From positions 20,509 to 84,508 of the forward strand of contig NZ_BNAW01000041.1 of the NCBI RefSeq assembly GCF_014654205.1: a stretch of 64,000 nucleotides of DNA, written 5' to 3'. Below are positions 16,051 to 26,157 of this stretch, piece by piece. Each line of letters begins with the position of its first letter. Position 1 is the stretch's first letter. Both the position numbers and the translations under genes were made by a program. Under the pieces are notes generated by a model. That model saw nothing but the letters and a program-made list of their open reading frames with translations. It was not told the origin of the DNA and searched no databases. Origin of the DNA: Amycolatopsis bullii. GTDB lineage: Bacteria > Actinomycetota > Actinomycetes > Mycobacteriales > Pseudonocardiaceae.

Positions 16051-16977
16051 ATGACCTACCCGCCTCAGCCGGGCCAGCCCGGCCAGCCCGACCCGTACGG
16101 CCAGCCGCCTTCCGGCGGCTTCCAGCAGCAGGGCGGGTGGGACCCCAACCAGCAGCAACAGCCGTACCCGACGCAGCAGTACCCGCAGGGCTGGGACCCG
16201 AACCAGCAGCAGGGCTACCCGCCGGCCTCGGGCGGCTTCCCGGCGAACCCGCAGCCGGCGTGGGGCGACCCGTACGCCCAGCAGGCCTGGGCGGACCCGA
16301 ACGCGCAGCAGCAGTCGGCGTGGGCGGACCCGAACGCGCAGCAGTACGGCCAGCAGGCCTGGGACCCGAACGCGGCCGGCCAGGTGTCCGGCTGGGACCC
16401 GGCGACCGGGGGCTACACGCAGGGCTTCGGCGGGCCGCCCGCACCGCCGAAGAAGAGCAAGACCGGGATGTGGATCGCCATCGGCGCCGCCGTCGTCGTC
16501 CTGCTCGCCCTGGTGGGCATCACGGGCTTCGTCGCACCCGGGTTCTTCCTCTCGAAGGACGACACCAACACGGCCGCGGCCCCGACGTCGAGCACGTCGG
16601 CCAAGCCGTCGGCGCCGACGTCGAAGCCGACGGCCAAGAAGCCGACGGTCACGAAGCCGACGGCACCCAGCGACCAGGGCGGCGGCGGCTCGGACGCCAA
16701 GGCCGTGCTGCAGGGCTTCATCGACAAGCTGAACGCGGGCGACAACAACGGGGCGGTCGCGCTGGGCTGCGCCGACTCGAAGGAACTGCTCAGCTCGTGG
16801 CTCGAGACGTTCCTCAAGCCGCCGCTGCAGCTGCAGCTCGGTGACGTGCCCACCGACAAGTACCTGGTCGAGGGCGAGGTCACCGGGACGTCCGCCGGCA
16901 AGCCGGTGAAGGGCACGCTGAGCGCGACGAACTTCGACAAAAAGGGCTTCTGCGTCAGCACCATGCTGGTGTCCTGA
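16051..16977 (+). CDS. Gln/Pro-rich single-pass membrane protein
   Basis: 308 residues. The first 135 are low-complexity P/Q/G with seven spaced tryptophan units (GWDPN, AWADPN, AWDPN and similar). A membrane helix at about 140-166 (TGMWIAIGAAVVVLLALVG) is preceded by KKSK, giving a cytoplasmic N terminus. A Ser/Thr/Lys/Pro spacer leads to an external domain of about 95 residues (AKAVLQGFIDKLNAGDNNGA...GFCVSTMLV), which resembles small NTF2/DUF4878-like lipoprotein domains. No function recognised. The pentapeptide gene starts five bases after its stop, so they form an operon. Confidence 0.75.
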   Translation: MTYPPQPGQPGQPDPYGQPPSGGFQQQGGWDPNQQQQPYPTQQYPQGWDPNQQQGYPPASGGFPANPQPAWGDPYAQQAWADPNAQQQSAWADPNAQQYGQQAWDPNAAGQVSGWDPATGGYTQGFGGPPAPPKKSKTGMWIAIGAAVVVLLALVGITGFVAPGFFLSKDDTNTAAAPTSSTSAKPSAPTSKPTAKKPTVTKPTAPSDQGGGGSDAKAVLQGFIDKLNAGDNNGAVALGCADSKELLSSWLETFLKPPLQLQLGDVPTDKYLVEGEVTGTSAGKPVKGTLSATNFDKKGFCVSTMLVS

Positions 16978-16982
16978 GCACC

Positions 16983-18050
16983 GTGAAGCTGTGGCGATCG
17001 CCGCTGGCGTGGACGTTCCTCGCGTCGGTGGTGCTGCTGCTCGGGGTCGGCGGCTGGCTGCTGACCGACCCCGCCACCAGCCGCAGTGACGCGCTGAAGA
17101 CCGGCGGACTGGCCGGCGGCGCGATCGTGGCGCTGTACGCGCTGTGGCTGAACGACCGCCGTCGCCGGGTCGAGGAGCGCCGCCAGGACATCGAGCGGCA
17201 GCGGCACGAACTCGAGGCGCAGCGCGCGGAACAGGACCGCGAGCGGGTCGCGGACGAGCGGTTCGCGAAGGCGGTCGAGCTGCTCGGGCACGCGGCCGAC
17301 CAGGTGCGGGTGGGGGCGCTGCACGCGCTGGCGGGGTTGGCGCGGAGCCGGCCGGACTACACGCAGACGGTGCTGGACGTGCTGTGCTCCTACCTGCGGC
17401 GGCCGTTCACCAGGTCTTCGCTCCCGGACCCGGATCCCGAGGAGGAGCGAGAGCTCACGGTCCGGTTGACGGCGCAGCGGCTGGTCACCGACCTGCTACC
17501 CGGCCGCGACGACTCCGGCCCGGCGTACGACCTCGACCTGACCGGCGCGCGGCTGGAGTACCTCGACCTTTCGGGCAGGTTGATCGGCGGCCTGCTGCTC
17601 CGGTACGCGTCGCTGCACAGCACCACGAACCTCAGCGGCTGCCGCTTCAAGGGCCGGGTGTACTTCACCGCCGCGGGCACGGAGTCCGGTCGCCAGGTGG
17701 GCTACTTCCGTTGCCGCGGCGCGGTTTTCGAGAGCCGCGCGTGGTTCAGCGGGACGAAGTTCGCCGAAGCCGCGGACTTCACGGAGACCACCTTCGCCGG
17801 GCCGGCGAGCTTCAAGGATGCCGGGTTCGCCGCCGATGCGATCTTCACCGGCGTCGACTTCGGCGATTCGCTCGACCTGCGGCGGGCTTCGTTCGAGGGG
17901 CAGACCGACCTGCGGTTCGCTTCGCTGCCGGAGTCGGTTTCGCTGTACAACACCTTGGTGCGCAACGAAAAAGACGTGCGCATACCCGCGGAGTGGGACC
18001 TGGAGGAACTGCGGGACGGGACGGCCCGGATCGTCGCCAAGGCGGGCTGA
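16983..18050 (+). CDS. Membrane-anchored pentapeptide-repeat-like protein
   Basis: 355 residues. Two membrane helices near residues 8-28 and 40-56 are followed by a highly charged coiled coil (RRRRVEERRQDIERQRHELE). Then comes a helical segment ERFAKAVELLGHAADQVRVG and a C-terminal run of A(D/N)LxX-like units (FSGTKFAEAADFTETTFAGP, FTGVDFGDSLDLRRASFEGQ) forming a right-handed quadrilateral helix. This domain order is common in actinomycete proteins of unknown role at the membrane. GTG start at 16983. Confidence 0.8.
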   Translation: MKLWRSPLAWTFLASVVLLLGVGGWLLTDPATSRSDALKTGGLAGGAIVALYALWLNDRRRRVEERRQDIERQRHELEAQRAEQDRERVADERFAKAVELLGHAADQVRVGALHALAGLARSRPDYTQTVLDVLCSYLRRPFTRSSLPDPDPEEERELTVRLTAQRLVTDLLPGRDDSGPAYDLDLTGARLEYLDLSGRLIGGLLLRYASLHSTTNLSGCRFKGRVYFTAAGTESGRQVGYFRCRGAVFESRAWFSGTKFAEAADFTETTFAGPASFKDAGFAADAIFTGVDFGDSLDLRRASFEGQTDLRFASLPESVSLYNTLVRNEKDVRIPAEWDLEELRDGTARIVAKAG

Positions 18051-18053
18051 CCG

Positions 18054-18088
18054 GGTTGGGGCCTCCGGCCGCGCCGAAGGCCCCGACC
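18054..18088. terminator. Bidirectional terminator between pentapeptide gene and purL
   Basis: GGTTGGGGCCTCCGGC (18054-18069) pairs with GCCGAAGGCCCCGACC (18073-18088) over 16 positions with two G-T wobbles and a 3-base loop. It fills the 40-base gap between the two convergent genes and can serve both. Confidence 0.8.
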
Positions 18089-18090
18089 GG

Positions 18091-20397
<2,307 letters not shown>

Positions 20398-20523
20398 GGC
20401 CGTCAGGATACGTGCCGGGCCCGGCCGCCCCGGACGGTGGTCCACCGAAGCCGAGCGGCCCGCGAGCGGTGTGACCGAGCCGACATCCAGCGCGGCCGGG
20501 CGGCTTGGGGCGGGTGCCGCGCA

Positions 20524-20880
20524 TTGTGGACAACTCGGGTGCGGGCTGGGCGCGCGGCCCGGAATTGTCGGTGGCGGCGAGTAACGTTGAATTCGGGGGT
20601 CCCCCGAGCGCGGGGGTGCTGCTGGGGACAACTTGGGCGCCTGCGCACCGTTGGGGACAACTCGGGGCGCGGCTCGGGCGGCGGCCCGGAAATGTCGGTG
20701 GCCGCGAGTAACGTCGAAACCGGGGGTCCCCCGAGCGCCGGGGGTGCTGCTGGGGACAACTCGGGCGCCTGCGCACCGATGGGGACAACTCGAGGCGCGG
20801 CTCGGGCGACGGCCCGGAAATGTCGGTGGCCGCGAGTAACGTCGAAACCGGGGGTCCCCCGAGCGGCCGGGGCGTTCGGC
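20524..20880 (+). repeat. Tandem array of three RecA-NDp-like promoter elements, about 127-128 bp period
   Basis: Each unit has a (TG)TGGACAACTCG or TGGGGACAACTCG box, a GC-rich spacer with GGCCCGGAA, then a promoter-like core and the palindrome CGGGGGTCCCCCG. Cores: TTGTCGGTG-N8-TAACGT (20565-20587), ATGTCGGTG-N8-TAACGT (20692-20714) and ATGTCGGTG-N8-TAACGT (20820-20842). The first matches exactly the recA-independent DNA-damage promoter described in mycobacteria (TTGTCRGTG-N8-TANNNT, PafBC-dependent); the other two differ at one base. All three read toward the ABC exporter gene, whose start is 124 bases after the last -10. The unit may be a repetitive element carrying its own promoter. The 568-base gap between purL and the exporter holds no gene. 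Confidence 0.75.
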
Positions 20881-20965
20881 TGCCCGGAAGGGCACCCGGC
20901 GGTGGCGGCCGGAGCGCGCGAAAATCGGTCGCCTTCTGCTGGTCGGCGGCTTACCGTCGGGAATC

Positions 20966-22600
20966 GTGCTTTCCGCCACGTATCCCTTTCCGCCGCTGCG
21001 GCTGCCCGCGCGGCCGACCGCGAGCCGCTTCCTGCTCGCCGTGTTCCGGGCTCGGCTCGGCACGGTGCTCGGGGCCGCCGCGATCGGTGTCGTCTGGGCG
21101 CTGCCCGGTGCGCTGCTGCCGCTGGTCGTCGGGCAGGGCATCGGCGCCATCGGCGCGCACGACGGTGCCGCCGTCGCGCGGTGGGCGCTGGTCGCGGCCG
21201 CGCTCGGGCTGGTGCAAACGCTCTTCGGGACCTGGCTGCACTTCCTCAACTACGGCCTGTGGCTGCACGGCGCGGGCTCGACCCAGCGGCTCGTGTCGGC
21301 GCACACCACGCGCGTCGGCGCCGGGCTGCGCGAGCAGACCACCACCGGCAACCTCGTCGCGATCTCCACCACCGACATCAACCACATCGGCAACACCGTC
21401 GAGATGACCGGCCGCGCGTTCGGCTCGCTGCTGGCGTTCGTCGTGGTCGCGGTGTGGCTGGTCTCGACGTCGCCGCTGCTCGGCGTGGTCGCGCTGGTCG
21501 GCGTGCCCGTCGCGGTGCTCGGCATCGGGCCGCTGCTCGCCCCACTGCAGAAGCGCAAGGCCAAGCAGCGCGAGAAGCGCGGGGACGTCAACGCCCTCGG
21601 CGCGGACATCGTGTCCGGCCTGCGGATCCTGCGCGGCATCGGCGGCGAGCGGCGGTTCTTCGCCCGCTTCCGCGAGACGAGCCAGCGGGTGCGGCGGGCC
21701 GGCGTCGAGGTCGGCAAGGCCGAGGCGTGGCTGGCCGCGGCGGAGATCGCGCTGCCCGGCCTGGTCACCGTGGTGATCACCTGGCTCGGCGCGCGGCTGG
21801 CCGTGGCCGGCTCGATCGACGTCGGCCAGCTGGTGGCGTTCTACGGCGTCTCGGCCTTCCTGATCTGGCCGGTCAACGCCGCGACGGAGGCCGTCGGGTC
21901 GATCACGTCGGGCCTGGTCGCGTCGCGGAAGGTGGTGGCGCTGCTGGCGATCCGCCCGAAGCTGGCGGACCCGGAGACGCCGGTGCCGCTGCCCGGCGGC
22001 CCGCTGGAACTGGTGGACACCGAGTCCGGGGTCCGGGTGGCGCCCGGCCGCCTGACGGTCGTCGACTTCGGGGCAGGCGGCGAAGCGGTGGCCGACCGGC
22101 TGGCGCGGTTCGCCGATCCGGCCGAGGGCGAAGAGGTGCTGGTCGGCGGCGTCCGGGCGGACCACGTCGCGCTCGCGGAGCTGCGGCGGCGGATCGTCTA
22201 CGCGCACAACCAGGACATCTGGTTCTCGGGCGTGCTGCGCGAGCAGCTGGCGCCGGCGCGGCCGGGCGGCGTCAGCCTCACCGAAGCGCTGTACGCGGCC
22301 GACGCCGACGACATCGTCGAGGCGCTGCCCGACGGCATCGACGAGGTGATCGGCGAGCGCGGCCGCGAGGTGTCCGGCGGCCAGCGACAACGGCTGAACC
22401 TGGCCCGCGCGCTGGCGACCGACGCCGACGTCCTGGTGCTCGACGAGCCGACGTCGGCCGTCGACGCGCACACGGAGGCCCGCATCACCGAACGCGTCGC
22501 CGAGCTGCGGCGCGGCCGGACGACGGTGGTGTTCAGCCAGAGTCCCTTGTGGACGCATGTAGCGGACGAAGTCTTCACGGCAAAGGCAGTGACGGTATGA
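20966..22600 (+). CDS. ABC exporter half-transporter A (degenerate Walker A)
   Basis: 544 residues: an N-terminal membrane domain of six helices (to about residue 330) and an ATPase domain. The signature VSGGQRQR (about 469) and Walker B VLVLDEPTSAVD are intact. The Walker A position reads TVVDFGAGGEAVADRL (about 363-378) and lacks the GKS/T that binds phosphate; the switch His is replaced in VVFSQSP. Its partner at 22597 has the opposite defects, so the pair should form one working composite ATP site. It lies 124 bases after the triple promoter-like array, and its stop overlaps the partner start as ATGA. Cargo unknown (drug, peptide or lipid export). Confidence 0.85.
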   Translation: MLSATYPFPPLRLPARPTASRFLLAVFRARLGTVLGAAAIGVVWALPGALLPLVVGQGIGAIGAHDGAAVARWALVAAALGLVQTLFGTWLHFLNYGLWLHGAGSTQRLVSAHTTRVGAGLREQTTTGNLVAISTTDINHIGNTVEMTGRAFGSLLAFVVVAVWLVSTSPLLGVVALVGVPVAVLGIGPLLAPLQKRKAKQREKRGDVNALGADIVSGLRILRGIGGERRFFARFRETSQRVRRAGVEVGKAEAWLAAAEIALPGLVTVVITWLGARLAVAGSIDVGQLVAFYGVSAFLIWPVNAATEAVGSITSGLVASRKVVALLAIRPKLADPETPVPLPGGPLELVDTESGVRVAPGRLTVVDFGAGGEAVADRLARFADPAEGEEVLVGGVRADHVALAELRRRIVYAHNQDIWFSGVLREQLAPARPGGVSLTEALYAADADDIVEALPDGIDEVIGERGREVSGGQRQRLNLARALATDADVLVLDEPTSAVDAHTEARITERVAELRRGRTTVVFSQSPLWTHVADEVFTAKAVTV

Positions 22601-24342
22601 AACGGCTTCCCACGGCGGCCCGGCGGGACGTCCGCCGCTGGGCCTGGCAGACGACCACGGCCCACAAACGCGAGTTCGGCCTGCTGCTCGGCTCACTGGC
22701 CGTGGCGACTCTGATCGGCCTGGCCGGGCCGCAGCTGCTCGGCTCGCTCGTCGACGACGTCGCGGCCGGCACCACGACCGCGCACGTCGACGTGCTGGCG
22801 GTGGTGTTCGTCGCCATCCTGCTGCTGCAGGCGGTGGCGCGGAAGATCGCGCGGATGCGTGGCGCGGTGTTCGGCGAGCTGGTGCTGGCCGAGACGCGCG
22901 AGGAGTTCGTCGGGACGGCGCTGCAGCTGCCGCTGGGCACGGTCGAGGCGGCCGGCACCGGCGACCTGCTCAGCCGCGCCACCACCGACCTCGGCCGGAT
23001 CGACCACGCGGCGCGGTTCGCGGCGCCGGAGATCCTGGTCGCGACGGTGACCGTGGTGTTCACGATCGTCGCGATGGTGGTGACGTCGCCGCTGCTGTCG
23101 CTGGGCCTGCTGGTCGCGCTGCCGCTGCTGGTGCCGGTGACCGTCTGGTACCAGCGGCGGATCCCGTCGGTCATGCAGTGGATGCTCGACCGCTGGGCCG
23201 ACCTGACCACCAGCGTCCACGAGACCGCGGAGGGCGCGCGCACGACCGAGGCGCTCGGGCTGACCGAGCGGCGGATCGGCGCCGCGCACGACGCGCTGGA
23301 GCAGAGCATCTACGGCGAACGCCGGATGCGCGCGCTGCAGCTGCGGTGGCTGCCGTCACTGGAGATCAGCTACGTGCTGCCGCTGGCGGTCATGCTGGTG
23401 CTGGGCCTGCTCGCGTACGCGCAGGGCTGGGCCGGGCTCGGCGAGATCACCACGATGCTGCTGTACGTGCAGGGCATGGCGGCGCCGCTGAACGAGGCGC
23501 TGTTCTGGCTGGAGGACCTGCAGGTCGCGGCGGCCGCGGCGCGCCGGATCCTCGGCGTCCGGGCGGTCGCGGTGGAGGACGGGGCGAAGGTGGCCGAGGT
23601 GCCGCGCGGGCGGGACATCGACGTCCACGACGTCCGGTTCGGCTACACCGCCGACCGCGAGGTGCTGCACGGCATCGACCTGCGGGTCCCGCGCGGCGAG
23701 CGGCTCGCGATCGTCGGGCCGTCGGGCGCGGGCAAGTCGACGCTCGGCCGGCTGCTGGCCGGCATCGCGGCGCCGTCGGCGGGCTCGGTGCGCATCGGCG
23801 GCAAGGACGTCTCGGCGCTGGCCGACGACGTGCTGCGCGGCGAGGTGCTCCTGCTGACCCAGGAGCACCACGTGTTCTCCGGGACCCTGCGGCAGAACCT
23901 GGCCCTGCCGGCCCGCCGCGCGGGCGGCGACTGGACGGACGAGGAGCTGACCGCGGCCTTGGCGTCGGCGGGTGCGGCGGACTGGGTGGCGACGCTGCCG
24001 GCCGGGCTGGACACGAAGCTGGGGCCGGGCGAGCACCCGGTGCCGGCGGCGATCGCGCAGCAGCTGGCGCTGGCCCGGGTGGTGCTGGCGGACCCGCACA
24101 CGCTGGTGCTCGACGAGGCGACGTCGCTGCTGGACACGGGCTCGGCGCGGGACCTGGAGCGGTCGCTGAACAGCGTGCTGGCGGGCCGGACGGTGATCGC
24201 GATCGCCCACCGCCTGCACACGGCCGCGGCGGCGGACCGGGTCGCGGTGGTCGAGGGCGGCCGCATCACGGAGCTGGGCCCGCACGAGGAGCTGTTGTCG
24301 GCGGGCGGCTCGTACGCGCGGCTGGTGGCGGCGGCGACCTGA
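22597..24342 (+). CDS. ABC exporter half-transporter B (missing LSGGQ signature)
   Basis: 581 residues: a six-helix membrane domain followed by an ATPase with intact Walker A GPSGAGKST (about 373-381), Walker B LVLDEATSLLD and switch His in IAIAHRL. Where LSGGQ should be, it reads EHPVPAAIAQQLALAR, so the signature is gone. With half A (Walker A lost, signature kept), every defect falls in the same composite site, leaving the site made of B's Walker A and A's signature functional. The ATG at 22597 overlaps the half A stop, so translation is coupled. Confidence 0.88.
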   Translation: MKRLPTAARRDVRRWAWQTTTAHKREFGLLLGSLAVATLIGLAGPQLLGSLVDDVAAGTTTAHVDVLAVVFVAILLLQAVARKIARMRGAVFGELVLAETREEFVGTALQLPLGTVEAAGTGDLLSRATTDLGRIDHAARFAAPEILVATVTVVFTIVAMVVTSPLLSLGLLVALPLLVPVTVWYQRRIPSVMQWMLDRWADLTTSVHETAEGARTTEALGLTERRIGAAHDALEQSIYGERRMRALQLRWLPSLEISYVLPLAVMLVLGLLAYAQGWAGLGEITTMLLYVQGMAAPLNEALFWLEDLQVAAAAARRILGVRAVAVEDGAKVAEVPRGRDIDVHDVRFGYTADREVLHGIDLRVPRGERLAIVGPSGAGKSTLGRLLAGIAAPSAGSVRIGGKDVSALADDVLRGEVLLLTQEHHVFSGTLRQNLALPARRAGGDWTDEELTAALASAGAADWVATLPAGLDTKLGPGEHPVPAAIAQQLALARVVLADPHTLVLDEATSLLDTGSARDLERSLNSVLAGRTVIAIAHRLHTAAAADRVAVVEGGRITELGPHEELLSAGGSYARLVAAAT

Positions 24343-24345
24343 ACC

Positions 24346-24378
24346 CGGACCGAGGCGAACATCCGCCTCCTCGGTCCG
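24346..24378 (+). terminator. Terminator hairpin of the ABC exporter operon
   Basis: CGGACCGAGG (24346-24355) pairs perfectly with CCTCGGTCCG (24369-24378) around a 13-base loop, starting four bases after the stop codon of half-transporter B. Confidence 0.75.
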
Positions 24379-24443
24379 ACTCGGCCGCCGCGGGGGCGAG
24401 CCGGACCGTGGCGGCCGAGCTGTGCCGCATGAGGAGCCGCTGC

Positions 24444-24498
24444 CGGCGGCTCGTACGCGCGGCTGGTCGCGGCGGCGCGCTGAACCCGGGCCGGGGCG
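24444..24498 (+). pseudogene. Duplicated 3'-terminal fragment of an ABC exporter gene
   Basis: About 55 bases repeat the end of the half-transporter B gene (about 24303-24357) almost exactly: the GGSYARLVAAA coding end, the TGA and the following AACCCGG...GG(C)GGCG. The fragment has no upstream coding sequence here, so it is a leftover of a duplication or of a lost paralogue. It lies between the terminator and the PPOX-fold gene. Confidence 0.55.
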
Positions 24499-24570
24499 GA
24501 TTGGTCCGGAATGTCCGGAGCGGCGGACGTGTTGCTCCCCAGGGAGACGATCTTCTACCTGGGGAGTGCC

Positions 24571-24996
24571 ATGTCTTTCGTGATGACCGCGGCCGAACGC
24601 GAGCAGTTCCTGAGCGGCGTGCACGTCGGGGTGCTGGCGGTGGAGCGCGCCGGCCGGGCGCCGCTGGCCGTGCCGGTTTGGTACGACTACGAACCCGGCG
24701 GTGAGCTGCTGATCTGGATGGAGCGCGACACGGTCAAGGACCGCTCGATCCGCGCGGCGGGCCGGCTGAGCCTGGTGGCCCAGGACGAGAACCCGCCGTA
24801 CAAGTACGTGACGGCCGAGGGCCCGGTGATCGCGAACGACGAGCCTCCGACGCGCGAGCAGGCGTTGCGGATCGCGAAGCGGTACTGGCCGGAGGACCAG
24901 GCGACCGCTTACGTCGACTCCGCGCTCGGGGAGCGGTCGGTGCTGGTCCGGGTCCGGCCCGAGAAGTGGCTGTCGAACGACCAGAGCAAGAGCTGA
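24571..24996 (+). CDS. Pyridoxamine 5'-phosphate oxidase-fold (PPOX/FDOR) protein
   Basis: 141 residues, a compact split beta-barrel flavin or F420-binding protein. LSGVHVGVLAVERAGRAPLA and PVWYDYEPGGELLIWMERDT are the family strands, with KDRSIRAAGRLSLVAQDENP as the cofactor-contacting segment and YKYVTAEGPV near the centre. Most actinomycete members reduce or bind F420/FMN; the substrate is unknown. The ATG at 24571 is preceded by GGGGAGTGCC. It lies alone between a terminator and the purQ 3' end. Confidence 0.75.
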   Translation: MSFVMTAAEREQFLSGVHVGVLAVERAGRAPLAVPVWYDYEPGGELLIWMERDTVKDRSIRAAGRLSLVAQDENPPYKYVTAEGPVIANDEPPTREQALRIAKRYWPEDQATAYVDSALGERSVLVRVRPEKWLSNDQSKS

Positions 24997-25005
24997 CCTC
25001 GATCC

Positions 25006-25075
25006 GGGGCTGTGGACAACTCGAGTCCGCAGCCCCGGAACCGTCGGTGCCCCCCGCTAGCATGGATACCGGGGG
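25006..25075 (+). repeat. Single RecA-NDp-like element
   Basis: Same layout as the 20.5 kb array: TGTGGACAACTCG, then GCAGCCCCGGAA, the core CCGTCGGTG (25041-25049)-N8-TAGCAT (25058-25063) and a GGGGGG tail. The core differs from the TTGTCRGTG consensus at the first two bases. It points rightward into the 3' end of the convergent purQ gene, so it has no obvious gene to drive and looks like a relic or an antisense promoter. Confidence 0.6.
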
Positions 25076-25088
25076 GCGCGGCCCGCCC

Positions 25089-25766
25089 TCAGGCCTTGAC
25101 CAGCGCGTCCACCGCGCTGAAGAACATGCCGAGCCCGTCGTCCGAAGGCCCGGTCAGCGCGTCGATCGCGTGCTCCGGGTGCGGCATCAGCCCGACGACC
25201 CGGCCGTTCTCGCTGCGGATCCCGGCGATGTCGTTGCGCGACCCGTTCGGGTTGCCGCCGACGTACCGGAACACCACGCGGCCCTCGCCCTCCAGCTCGT
25301 CCAAAGTGGACTGCTCGGCCACGTAGCAGCCGTCGATGTTCTTCATCGGGATGAGGATTTCCGCGCCTTCGTCGTAGCGCGTGGTCCATGCGGTGGACGT
25401 GTTCTCCACGCGCAGCCACTGGTCGCGGCAGATGAAGTGCAGGCCCTGGTTGCGGATCATCGCGCCCGGCAGCAGGCCGGCCTCGCACAGGATCTGGAAC
25501 CCGTTGCAGATGCCGAGCACCGGCATGCCCGCGCGCGCCGCCTCGATCACCGGCGTCATGACCGGCGCGAACCGGGCGATCACGCCCGCGCGCAGGTAGT
25601 CGCCGTAGGAGAAGCCGCCCGGGACGACCACCGCGTCGACGTCACGCAGGTCCTCGTCGGCGTGCCACAGCGGCACGGCCTCGCCGCCGGCGTAGCGGAC
25701 CGCGCGGGCCGCGTCGCCGTCGTCCAGCGTGCCCGGGAAGGTGATGACACCGATGCGCGCGCTCAC
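25089..25766 (-). CDS. purQ: Phosphoribosylformylglycinamidine synthase, glutaminase subunit
   Basis: 225 residues. A class I glutamine amidotransferase that feeds ammonia to PurL. Catalytic nucleophile Cys is in PVLGICNGFQILCEAGLLPG; the His-Glu pair is in VGLMPHPEHA. The N terminus SARIGVITFPGTLDDGDAAR is typical. The GTG start overlaps the purS stop as GTGA, giving tight coupling and fixed stoichiometry. Confidence 0.95.
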   Translation of the reverse strand: MSARIGVITFPGTLDDGDAARAVRYAGGEAVPLWHADEDLRDVDAVVVPGGFSYGDYLRAGVIARFAPVMTPVIEAARAGMPVLGICNGFQILCEAGLLPGAMIRNQGLHFICRDQWLRVENTSTAWTTRYDEGAEILIPMKNIDGCYVAEQSTLDELEGEGRVVFRYVGGNPNGSRNDIAGIRSENGRVVGLMPHPEHAIDALTGPSDDGLGMFFSAVDALVKA

Positions 25767-26002
25767 GCGTCCACCCGCTTGATCGTCCACTGCTCGATGA
25801 CGGGGTTGGCGAGGAATCCCTCGGCGATCTTCTCGAGCGTCGCGTCGTCGACCGTGTCGTCGACCTCGATCTCGAAGTGCTTGCCCTGGCGGATCTCCTT
25901 GATCCCGGTGAACCCCAGGCGGCCGGCGGCGCCGAGCGCGGCCTGTCCCTGCGGGTCGAGGATTTCGGGCTTCGGCATGACGTCGACGACGACTCGGGCC
26001 AC
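25763..26002 (-). CDS. purS: Phosphoribosylformylglycinamidine synthase subunit PurS
   Basis: 79 residues, the standard PurS size. MARVVVDVMPKPEILDPQGQ and VKEIRQGKHFEIEV-like IKEIRQGKHFEIEVDD identify it. It bridges PurL and PurQ for ammonia channelling. The GTG at 26002 has a good AAGGAG ribosome-binding site about nine bases upstream. First gene of purS-purQ; purL lies about 5 kb away. Confidence 0.93.
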   Translation of the reverse strand: MARVVVDVMPKPEILDPQGQAALGAAGRLGFTGIKEIRQGKHFEIEVDDTVDDATLEKIAEGFLANPVIEQWTIKRVDA

Positions 26003-26091
26003 GGCAGGCTGCTCCTTATTCACGCAGGTCGTGGGTACCTCCCGAGCATAGTTCACCCTCTCGACCCCCTGGCGGGGCCCACCGGGAAACC

Positions 26092-26097
26092 TAAACT
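26092..26097 (+). promoter_or_regulatory. Candidate -10 element TAAACT for the GMC oxidoreductase
   Basis: TAAACT matches TANNNT and lies 60 bases before the GTG start of the oxidoreductase. It is in the divergent gap shared with purS. Confidence 0.4.
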
Positions 26098-26157
26098 GGC
26101 CGACGGCGCGGAGCTGCGCCATGATGAGTCGTTGACATCTCGCCAACAGGAGGCACC

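Noticed and set aside
20524..20880. Tandem repeat array considered as a CRISPR array
   Set aside because: The repeat unit is about 127-128 bases, copies are nearly identical throughout with no variable spacers, and no cas genes are present.
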